In this document: positions 14,201 through 26,200 of the stretch, one piece after another
Layout of the letters: each line of letters starts with the position of its first letter
How positions within the stretch are numbered: position 1 is the first letter of the stretch
DNA from: Heterohyrax brucei
Lineage: Eukaryota; Chordata; Mammalia; Hyracoidea; Procaviidae
Reading direction: 5' to 3'
Assembly: GCA_028571685.1 (NCBI GenBank)
Contig: CM053166.1
Coordinates: 57,002,111-57,066,110, forward strand
Length of the DNA stretch: 64,000 nucleotides
Notes under the pieces: generated by a model
What the model was told of the DNA's origin: nothing
Seen by the model: the letters and a program-made list of their open reading frames with translations, nothing else
Database searches by the model: none
Made by a program: the position numbers and the translations under genes

Positions 14201-17200
14201 CAAACAATGTTTATACAGTAAGGCAAAATACCAAAGAACTAAATGAGATCTTTTCTGAAGACAAGTACTAAGACTGGGCTCTGTAATTTCCAGATGTGCT
14301 GTTAGTATGGATCAGTATATCTAACTTATAGATGTAGCCTATGCTACTACATAAAACAGAAAGAGCACCGAAGAAAAAAATTTTAATTAAATTTTATTTG
14401 AAAATTATCAATGGTATTTCTTATTTCTCAGTTGTGTCTTGAAATGAAAAAAATGTCACCCTCTCAGTACCATCTATACTAAGGTGCACCTTAATAAAGG
14501 GAAAGATGCCACCTCAAATACAGGGATCTTTAGTTAAATCAACCTGAAATTACTCAAGTAATTTCTGACACTACTTGATGTGGAAGAGTCCACAGAGAAG
14601 TCAGCTGGCTGAATTTTCATACTAACTCTCCAGCACTCTGCATATGAGGTAGGAAAAAAAGAAGCTACAGATTACAGGAAATATCTTTTTATTAAGATAG
14701 GATTAAACAACCAAGCAACCCAAACCAAAAACATACCATACTGCTCACAACCATACACGATCTTTCTTACAATAGCAATGTTGCAAGCAGATTTGAAATC
14801 AGTGGAGAAAAAGTACAGATGCCTTGCCTAAAACTTTTTCAGCTCATCTAATCCATCAATGGCATCACTGCTTTTATTTTCCATTTTAAAGGGTTAAGGG
14901 AAAACTTTACAGTATGTTACAGCATATGTAGGTCAGTAAAGTATTTAAAGTTTACCATTTTGTCCAGACTTTTACTTGAGCTCTTAAATCATTTTAAGGC
15001 AGATTTCATATTTTTTAATTGATTTTTTAAAAATGCATCTAAGTGAGGAACTGTAGGGCTTTAATTCATAGACTTAGTTTTATGTTGTACAAGGTTAGTT
15101 ACTCACTGAACTTCCCTTGGTGCTTCCATAACACAAGATAAGTTTTCGGTAATTATAAACACGAACTTCTGAGAAAATATTTAGGTGAGCCGGTATGTCT
15201 GAAGAGAAAGGAAACAAAAATGAGACTGAGATATTTACATGCGAAATTTTAAAATAATGTATTTGGAAAAAAAGGGCATTTGGCCACTATTATATGCCTA
15301 GATAAGAAACCCTGGTGGTGTAGCGGGTTAAGTGCTATGTCTCCTAACCAAAAAGGTTGGCAGTTCAAATCTGCCAGGTGCTCCTTGGAAACTCCATGGG
15401 GTGGTTCTACTATGACCTCTAGGGTCGATGGCAGTGGATTATATGCCTAGATAAGTAAGTCCCTAAGTATAGAATTTAGGGAAACAAAACAAAACAGTAT
15501 AACTATATCAGATGTTTTCATTTCTACAAAAGGGTCCAGGGAGGAGGTGAGATGTGCTGAAGCAATACAGCATGGTGGTCAAGGGGTTCCAGTTCCAGGT
15601 CTGTCACTCACTAGCTGTGTGAACTTCAGCAAGTTTCTGACTTGTTTTCTTCATTGGTAAAATGAGAAATAAAATCTCTACCTGATAGAGTGATTGTAAG
15701 GATTAATGAGTTAACACAAGCAAACTTTACTTGTAGTACTATTCCAGCGGCACTCAGTAAATTCTCTATAAGTAGGTTAAGAGTTTAGCTGATAACCAAA
15801 AGGTCTGCAGTTCGAATCCACTCCTCGGAAACCCTATGGGACAGTTCTACTCTGTCCTATAGAGTCACTATGAATTGAAATAGATTTGACAACAACGGGT
15901 TGGGTTTATTATTATAATATGGTACACTGATATAGATATAAAAATGTCTAGATACATAAAACACTTAATGATGGATATCTCCAGGGTTAGAAATTGGAGA
16001 CTGAGGTGAAAGAAAGACTTATTTTTTATTAGATATACTTCAGGGCGGGGGGGACTTTTAATAATGTTCATTTTTCAACCTTTTTAAAATTTTTATTTAA
16101 AAGGATGATTATTACATGTACCTGGTAGAGAACGTGCAAATTCCAACACACACTCATATAATCGTGCAATGCTATTCCAGTCATTAAGGAACATTTCAAC
16201 CACTTTTCGACCACCAACGGGTTCAGACAACAGGTTTTCATATGTCAGATAAACATGCCTAGATGGCCCTACAAGATTAAAAGACAAGATTAATAATAAC
16301 CAATATTAAAAAATCTGAAAATATCTAAAGACAGAGTGTGTGATGTATCTCACCTTGTTCCCGGGTAGAAGTGCCATTAAGTGGACAATTTGCAAACACT
16401 AACTCTGCCACCCATGTGCGGTTATTTCTACCTTGTAATCGGAAAGTGCAATCAAGAAGAGAGCGGTCCAGAGCCTTTTGAGTTTCCTCATTTACACCCT
16501 TACATGGAGGAATTCTGGTGATGAAAGACAGTATAGGAAGTGTACTTTAAATTATGAAAAGGCAAAGGCACAATGTTCACAATGACAAAAGAAACCAATC
16601 CACTGCCACTGAGTCGATTCAGACTTACAGTGACCCTATAGGACAGGGTATAACTGCCCACTAGGCTTTCCAAGAAGCAGCTGGTGAATTCGAACTGCTG
16701 ACTTTTTGGTTAGCAACTGTAGCTCTTATACATTATGCCACCAGTGTTCCATGAGGAGGTGAAATCAGAGCTTCAGTTCAAAGCCCACTACTTCTGCAAA
16801 GGAAGGAAGTCATAGCACTTAACCCATTCGCATTCACATGATCATAGATTAGGACTCTCATCTTAACAAAGAAACATTTGTCTTCATCTTTAATCTTGCT
16901 GTTACAAAACACCATAATTCTTCAGAATGAAGATCAATGATCAGTTTTCTATGAAATCCATCTAGAACATCTTCAGAGAAAAGCTAAGAAGAACCAATAC
17001 TTGTTAAATCTTTTTGCAAAGGCAGGATGATATAGTGGAAACAGGGTTTGGAGTCAGCAACCTGTATTTCAGTTCTGACACCACGTAATTACCTTATAGG
17101 TCACCGACGAAAACAAAAATGAAAAAAACATATTTAAAGTGCTCAGCAGGTGGCTGACACGGGAGGCATTCATATGTCAATTTCCTCCTACAGTAAAACC

Positions 17201-20200
17201 AAATCTTAATCACTGATTGAAAAAAAAGCCAAGTGGCATGACAAAATTCTGGGCTCACTGTTTCCCCACCCCTATACCTCCTCTGTGAAGATGACACTGA
17301 TAGACAGTCAAAGAGTTTTCTGTATTAATTCATTTAACATACATATTATCCTGTATACCAGAGGAATGTATTAGCTTTGATATCTTAAATATATCTGTTT
17401 TCCTCTTGCAGCTTTATGTACTATCTTATTCATCATAAAACATTATGAGGTAATATATGCTAGCTACTACTAAGTTATTTCACTAGTAGATGACATAGTA
17501 AGGTAATGTGCTACTTAATGACACATTATCCCTTAACTCACAGAGAAGACAGGTTAAACCTCAGATGTAGTATAATGATGATGTCTAAGGCAAAAAACAA
17601 AAACTATGTAATTGGAAGTATGGAGTCTTTGTTCAGTTCACTTACTTAAAACACACCTACAACAGGGTTTACTAATCTTGGCACTATAGACATTTTGGGT
17701 GGGCCAGATAATTCTTTGTTGTGTGGGGCTGTCCCATGCACTGGAAGATATTTAACAGCATCCTTGGCCTCTACCCACTAGATACCAAGAACCCTCCCAT
17801 TCCCTTCCCTCAGTTAACAACAACCCAAAATTTCTCTAACCAACTGAAACCAAACCCATTGCCAGCAAGTCCATTGCAACTCTTAGTGACCCTACAGGGC
17901 AGAGCAGAACTGCCCCACAGGGTTTTCAAGGAGTGGTTAGTGGATTCAAACTGCCAACCTTTTGGTTAGCAGCTGTAGCCCTTAACCACTACGCCACCAG
18001 CTGAGAACCAGTAACTTAGAATAAACAATTTAAGAGAACAGCAAAGTACAGAGATTGGACATGGTAAAAAAATAAACTTTGTAGGTGGGAAAGAAAGCTA
18101 TATAAATTTTACTTTGTGTAGTTATTACAAAAATAACATTGTGTGAATGTTTTTCAACTTCATATGTATACCGTGGACTTGCCCGCCCTTACTCTCAAAA
18201 CTTAATCCTAACCCATGGGAGTTATAAAGCAGTCAAGGCAGATAGATTTTTTTCTTTCAATTTTGAAAATATAAACATAATATATTCTCTTCCTTACACA
18301 TAAAACAGGTTTTTCATGAAGTCTATTTGGCTTAGAAAATGGAAACACAGAAGCAAGTAACAACTAAGGTACAAGTAAAGACTCCTTTCAATTCATGCTC
18401 TCTGGAGACAACATGATCCTGAAACCATATTCTATGCCACTTTCTTAATCTGTGATACAGCTATAACTGGCTCTACTTCAAGAAACCTGTACAATATTTA
18501 CCTTTTAAAGATGTAAATGGAACAGGGAGAAGAAAAATAAACTTTTTTTTTTAATTCTTCTGGCATGATTATATGAGGAGAAAAACAAGTTAGTTCTTCA
18601 AAAGGAAACCTAACACAGTTGCTGCAAAATCAAAATATAATAAAACATTGAAGTGACTTCCACTACTTGCCAAAAATTAAGACTTGAGGAAGAGCCGTTT
18701 CTTGAACAGTGGATTAATCTTATCTCGAAACTTCTACCAAGTCAAAAGTTCTTCATCTGATCAGCCACTCCTGCCTAGTTTTTATTCTGCAATCCTGAGG
18801 ACTGAAAAGACTGAGGAACTAAGCTGTGGTCCTGCAGGTCAGGTGCTCTAGGGCCAGCAGGGCCCACGATGCTTTCAGCGTACAGACGTCTATGCTGTGT
18901 GTCAGTTTCATTCTGAGGAGTTTTTACAAATATTATTACCCACAGTAGTGCAAAAGCAGTGAGATCAGTGAAAGTGCTAGTGAATAGAGTATAACTGGGC
19001 CTAAAAGGAAACTGAAGATATTTTTAAAAAGGCTGCACATGTATAATGCCGAAGGACAAGCTGAATCACACAACTTGCAAAAAAGATCTGTGCCTATGTG
19101 AACAAGTTACAACCCACTGGATGAGATGAAAACACTTGAGGGTGTGGCTAGAGGATCACAGTATCACTAGCCTGTTACTGTAACAAACTCAAGAGCAGGT
19201 GGGAAGTTTGCGCACCAGCTCAAAACTAGTCACCCAGAGCATGTTGCTCCTGAAAGGTGGGACCCAAGCCTCCTTTGTGGTCCTCTTTCAAATCTGCACA
19301 AGGCCACAGGTCTACAAGCCACAGGAATCTAAAGAGTTGAGCTCACTATGACGCTTTCAGAGATTTAAGGAGATCTGCTCAACAGATTTTCAAGGAGATG
19401 GAGCTGAACAAAAACACAACGTATTTTCAGCACAGGAGAAAAAATGTGCTCAATTTTAAAGCTTTGATGTATCAACTCATATTCCCGTTTAATACCAATA
19501 TATCTAGGGCTAAAAGCTTATGATAAGTTTCTACAGATTAAATGCATTAACTTAACTACATATTAGATCTGTGGAGGATTTTTTAATTAAAAAAAAATCA
19601 AGTTCAAATATTCCTTATGTACTTTTTTCTTCCTCGTTTCTATACCCTACTCCAAATTGGGCAGCATTTATTAGATAAACACGTATCTTTAATTTGTTCA
19701 CTTCTACATATCTGCTTTTAAATTTTAAATAAAGAAAAGGCAGAAATGTAGTGAAGATTTTCTTTGGAAACTGCTGTATACTGAAGCTCAGAAATATGAA
19801 ATGATTCCTTCCTATGCAGTACTGTTGATGAGTTTTCTTGAGTTCAAGAACAAATACAACTTCATTTCTTTCCAAACTTTGTCTTGTAGAAACTCTGAGC
19901 AAGGTATTTTAAGATCTTGCAAAACACAAAAAGTATAACTAAGAGAACAGAACACAGATGTTTACATTATCTACTTTTCTGCAGTTGCCAAGAAGAGTAA
20001 AAAGGAAAAAAAAATTAGGCAGAAGTAATTCAAAGCCATAAGGAATTACAAGTATTATGCTTTTTTTAATCGATTTCCATCATTAAGACCAACTCTCATC
20101 TAGGAAGGGGAGCTATTCTAGTACTAATTTGTTATCTAAAGCAAGTATAAGGACACATAGGCACAAGAACACAAGCGCACAAACACTGCTATCTCTCCAC

Positions 20201-23200
20201 TCCAGGAGCAGGGAGACAGAACGTGAATTTGCTTGTCCTTTCCCTCTTCCAGAAACCCTGGTGGTATAGTGGTTAAGTGCTAAGGCTGCTAACCAAGAGG
20301 CTGGCAATTCAAATCTGCCAGGCACCCCTTGGAAACTATGGAACAGTTCCCTTCTGTCCTGTAGGGTGTCAGTGAGTCAGAATTGACTCAGTGACAGTGG
20401 ATTTCCCTCTTCCACACAACACAAATACCCAAACATCACAAGGTCAAGCCCTGCTACTCAAACTTGCAGAGGTGCAGTTTCTCAGTAGACAGAGGAATGT
20501 AATAATACGTACCTTGTATGAAAATATTAAACATCTAAGGAACAATAATGTGCCAAAAAAAGAAAGAAAACCATTTTCTGAACTAAAAAAGTTGACCTTT
20601 TTAATGGTACTATAAGCTTTGCAATAGTTTACAGTGGATCACTTTATAAAGCACATGCGCTGCATTACAGAACAAAGCCATCTGCCTCTGTATACTCTTC
20701 CCCAGATCTAATCTGCTACCTCAGCTCAATTATCATTACCACATTACCACGGTGATGGCTTTATCTACTTCTCCTGCCAGAACCTGTCATCTGAGCTTGA
20801 AACAGGTATGTACCTGCCTGCCCAGAGGGATGTGTAGGCACCTCAAACTCAGCAAACACGAAACCAAACCAAACTTGTTGCCTTACAGTCAATTCTGAGT
20901 CATAATCAGACCCTATGGGACAGAGCAGAACTATGCCTGGTGAATTCAAACTGCTGACCTTTTGTTTAGCAGCCGTAGCACTGAAGCACTACACCATGAC
21001 AGTTTCCAAACCTAGCAAAGCCCCTTGAAACTCACATCTCCTTCAGTGTCTCTTATCTCAGAAAGCACTAATACCATCCAATCATCTGCCCAAGATAAAA
21101 CTAAGAATCTTCTTTAACACTTTCCCCTCTTACTCATCTCCAACATCACTTCAATCACCAATCCTTGAATGTTTCATCACATAAATTCTTGCAGAACCTG
21201 TCTACTTCTCTCCACCACCCTAATCCAACCTACCAACAGCAATAGTGTGAACCATTCTGGCAACCAGTTTTGTTACTTCTGTCTTGTTCCCCTCCAGTTT
21301 ATTAATATGGCTATCACAGTGGGCTTTTAAAAACACCAATCTAATTTTAAGTTTGGAAATCCTGGTGCTGTAGTGGTTAAAGCTACGGCTGCTAAACAAA
21401 AGGTGAGCCAGGAGCGCCTTAGAAACTCTATGGGGCAGTTTTACTCTGTCCTACACAGACGCTGAGTTGGAATTGACTCAACAACAAAGGGTTTTTATTG
21501 GTTTTTTTTTAACGTCAAGGTTCTGCTTAAAATCATCCGATGGCTTCTTATTGCTCTTAACAGAAGTTCTGAATTCCTTAAGGACATTTACAAAGCCCTA
21601 CAAGATTTGATCCTTTCCTGATTACACTCCAGCCTCATCTCTCCTTCCTCTAAACTTCTTTTAGTTCAAGGATGCCAGTCTCTCTAGCCTCCAAGCCTTC
21701 ACATTAGCAGTTAGTTATTCCTTCTGGCTAAGACTTCCCATGACTTCTGAAAGAGCAGATCCCCCTGCTATATGAATCCACTGCATCTGAAAAAGCCCTA
21801 ACAGGACTCAAGTCTGACACATAGCAGCACTTCACAAGTATCTGTTGGATGAATTAGGAAGAGCAGAGAAAAAGACAGCTTAAAATACCAGTGTGGCTTG
21901 GCAAAATACCATGTGGTGCTGCATATCCACTGCACAGGTGTCATGGTTGGAATTGTGTCCCCCCAAAAATGTGTGCAGCCACGTGGCTGGGATATGGTTC
22001 CCAGTGTCTTGGGACTGTCCTCCATTGTGTGGTTTTGCTAACCTGTATGTTAAAGGATTAGGGTGGGGCTGTAAATTCCTCCTGTAGTGGGAGTTTCCCT
22101 GGAGTATGGCTTGCCCCACCCTTAATGCTTTTAGCTTGCAAGGAATAAAAGGAAAAAGAAACAAAGGACAATTTGAGAACCTCGCTACCATCAAGCAAGC
22201 AGCACCGGGAGCAGAGCGCGTCCTTCAGACCAGAAGTTCTTGCGTCAGGACGCTCCCTGGACAAAGACTGATGCAATACCGGACTTTCCTCCAGAGCCGA
22301 CAAGGGAAAAGCCTTCCCCTGGAGCGGACACCCTGAATATGGACTTGCAACCTACCGGACTGTGTAAGAATAAATCTTTCTTTGTTAAAGCCATCCACTC
22401 TGTGGTATTTCTCTTAGAGCAGCCCTAGCTGACTAAAACAACAGGTAAAAGACAATCCTCTCTGAACCTTAATAATTCTACACAGGAGTCCAGGACCCAA
22501 AGGTTCTGGACTCTGCTTTATGCTGTCTCATGAAGGAGAAGAGTGGTTCTCTACTAACACGTCTGCAACATGAGGCACCAAATGCCACACATGACAGAGG
22601 CTTACTTTAATAAGCGGATTGCATGACTGAAGCCATCGCCTTCCATTTGCACTCCTTGATGTGGGATCTCCAAATTTGACAGCTGGAAAGGAAAATGCAA
22701 TTATATTAGACCACCAATGTAACAAAGAAAAGTACGTACAACTGTCTCTATTCTCATGGCATCTGTTCTTCTCTATAGTTACAACATATTATGCCTGAGT
22801 GGTGTCCCCATCATTTGATTCCTTTGGAAGCCACATAAATTTCAATGAAGCTCCAAGTTGCCCCAGAACCTCTCCTTATAAAACAAGACAAAAACCAGAA
22901 ACACTTCCAGGGGTGGCACATCTTCAAAGTTTAGGTGATTGATTAAAGTTTTGCAGTTATACAAAGTAATCTGGAATCAATTCTGGTGGTTCCAAGTGAG
23001 GCAACTATAAATGAGATATACTCCCTTGTATAACTCTTAATCTATTATGTTTGTTTCCAATGACGTTTCAGTCATAGTCATATCTCATTTTTGATCAGAG
23101 CAGTAACTTTTAGTTTATAACATCTCTGAAATACATTCTTATTTTTAACAAATTAAACTATTTTCTGTGTGAAACTCAAGAAGAAAAGATTTCCAGTGTA

Positions 23201-26200
23201 TGCATTTATGCAATGCAGTATCTTCCCCAACAGAAAGATTCAGAAAACGATGAGTGGAGGGATAGTGTTGGAAACCCCGTTCACATAACCACAGGTTCCT
23301 AAGGTTTGCCAGAAAGTCATCTGACCTACCAGTTGTGTTCCTTTAGCAATTATCTCCAGGTCTTTTATGACATATACTCACTTTGTTCTAGGAAGTATTT
23401 AAGGCAACTCTGTATATTTGAGTAAACTCTGCTTTTGGAGCCTGGAAAGGGAAGAAGTTCAGTAAAGCAGGTACTGACCAAAAAGGCAGTAAGAGGTTCA
23501 GGTTCAAAATGAAGCCAAGTATGTGAGGGCTTACAAATGCTGCTACCACTCTATCAATTACGATTTATAAACATCTCTGGGATGATAAGATTTAGTTACT
23601 CGTATCTCAGTAAAATTTATCCTAAGCAGGACATGTGGGTGCATTTTTCTTTTAACACAACTCAAATTTTCACTGAGAGGAAAAAAGTAGGTATTCAGTA
23701 GGGTACTACAAACAATTCTTAGATGCCCTATGTGTGCAACAGGTACAGGAGTACAGAGAAGCAGGACAGAGGGGACATACAGATGTTAGTCAATACCAGT
23801 ACCACAGAGAAATAAGTTTTTGTGAATTCTAGCCTATGGGTAGAGGAGACAAATGTATTACATTGTCCCTGGGTACCCTATCCTCCCTTTTTACTGCACA
23901 GTAACTAACAGTTATATAACCAATCCAAATGACATGATAAAAAAAGTCCATAAGAACACAGCCAAGCAGATAGGAAGCACAACTAAACGTCTCTAAAGGC
24001 TTACTTGTACACCTCCTATGAAGAGGTGTACAAGTAAGATGTTAATTCTTAGAAGTAGTTCATTTTTCAACTGGGAAGAACTTAGTTTCCATTCCTATAA
24101 AGAATAGAAGGCCCAGAATCTTAACCCATAGAGAAAATAATTTTAAGTCATGATGGTATTTTACATGTATACCATGAGATGCTGCTACAAGTTCAACCTT
24201 CCAACCCCCCAAAATAGGATCACAGTTCTGATTTTCCTAATGGAATCTATGTAAGATTACCACTGCATTTTAGAAATTACTTTCTCATATACCAAAAAAC
24301 AAACTCACTGCTGTCAAGTCAATTCCAACTCATAGTGACCCTACAGACAGAACAGAACTGCTCCATAGTTTCCAAGCAGTGCCTGGTGGATTTGAACTGC
24401 CAGCCTTCTGGTTAGCAGCCACAGCACTTAACCACTTTCATACAGAGTACTCAAAATTGTTTAAAAAACCTTACCTCCAACCGAAGTCCTACAAATGGCA
24501 TATTTGTATCACACATAGCAACAAAGTGAGCTAGAACTTTATTGAAGGCACACATTTCTCCTAATCGTTTGGTTTTCTTGGGTTCTATTGGACATGGATC
24601 ACCAGACAACTACAATTTAAGCAGAGAACACAAGTGAGTAAAAAAATAAACTGACATACAACGCAATCAGTTAAGGCAGTTAAACTACTGTAACAATGCT
24701 CGGGGTTAACTAAAACAAATGGCTACAGTAATTCAATAAAATGTATACTGACCAACCACCGAGCTAAACATTGGTAATTTAACAGTAACTACTGGGTGTT
24801 TATCACTCTCTTCTGGAAAATGGTGTACAAGTAATTTGAATTAACTAAAACAGAAATACTTTCAAGAAAATGCAGACAATAATCTTACAAACCAGGTCTA
24901 ATTCTTTACCATATTAAAAATGGTTAAAGAAAACATCAGTGTAAATTTAATTAACACAAAAATCTTGTGCTCATTTCCATATGTGAGCATACCTTGCGCT
25001 TGGCACCAGTTTTGGGTGGCATCCCGGCTTTTGTACGTACAACCATGTCCTGGATGTTTTCTTTGAACTGCTGCAGCACAAGTGCCGTAACAGGGCTGTC
25101 ATCACGATCTGTGCTGTTCACAGACAGGAAGTAGTACTTGTATGACAGCTGTGTGGGTTTATTGGGAACCTCCAACATCTCTACAACCTAAAAAGTCCCA
25201 AATCAGAAGTGAGACTCAGAGAAAAAGTGTTTTTCCTCTTACATAGGTGGGGTTCAGAATTATAAATGTAATGTAGGTATCTTTTTTCTTTAAGCAAGGA
25301 CAAATTAATCATAATGTCAAAAGGAACATTCCTACTAAATATATAGTATAGTTGGTTTTTCAAAAAAAGGGATCAGACTAAAGAATGATTCAAAGTAAAA
25401 GCAACCATGCTGGCATTGTCACGTGCCATTGAGTCTATTACAACTCACAGCAGCCTTACAGGACAGAGTAGAACTGCTCCATAGGGTTTCCTAGGCCATA
25501 ACCTTGACAGGAGCAGACGGCCAGGTCTTTTCTCCTCTAGAGCAGCTGATAGGTTTGAACCACTAACCTTTCGGTTAGCAGCTAAGCATTTAACCCCTGC
25601 ATCATCAGGGCTTCTTTTTAACTTTTTTTAAATTGTTATTAAGTGAAAGTATACAAACTAAATCGGTTTTGCATGCCCACCTATCTGCAGCTCTCATCAG
25701 GCCTTATTAAAGCAATCATAACCTATAGTCATACTTGAGCTTATAAACAGAAAAAGTTCACGCTTAAGTCCGCTGGGTATAAATTTTCTAGAATGGCAAC
25801 TATTTCCCACATTTGGAAACATAAAATAAACCATGGTTTTTCCACCATAAACTGTGGTCCCTGTGAGGATAACAACATCAACAACTGCTAACACCGATAC
25901 AGACCTCACCATATGCCAAGTACAGTCCTCAGTACTTTACCTATACTAACATATTTAATCCTCCTACTAGCCCTGTGGAAATCCTGGTGGCATGGTAGTT
26001 AAGTGCTACAGCTGCTAACCAAAAGGTCGGCATTTCAAATCCACCAGGCGCTCCTTGGAAACTCAACGGGGCAGTTTTCTGTCCTGTAGGGTCGCTACGA
26101 GCCAGAGTTGACTAGACGGCAGTGGGTTTTAATAACCCTGTGAAGTAGATATTATGTATGCTAGTTTTACTGATGAAGACACTGACGCACAAGAAAGTTA

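Noticed and set aside
22058-22336. Overlapping open frames as small genes
   Set aside because: They lie wholly inside the solo LTR at 21939-22440. Frames in several phases on both strands indicate chance.
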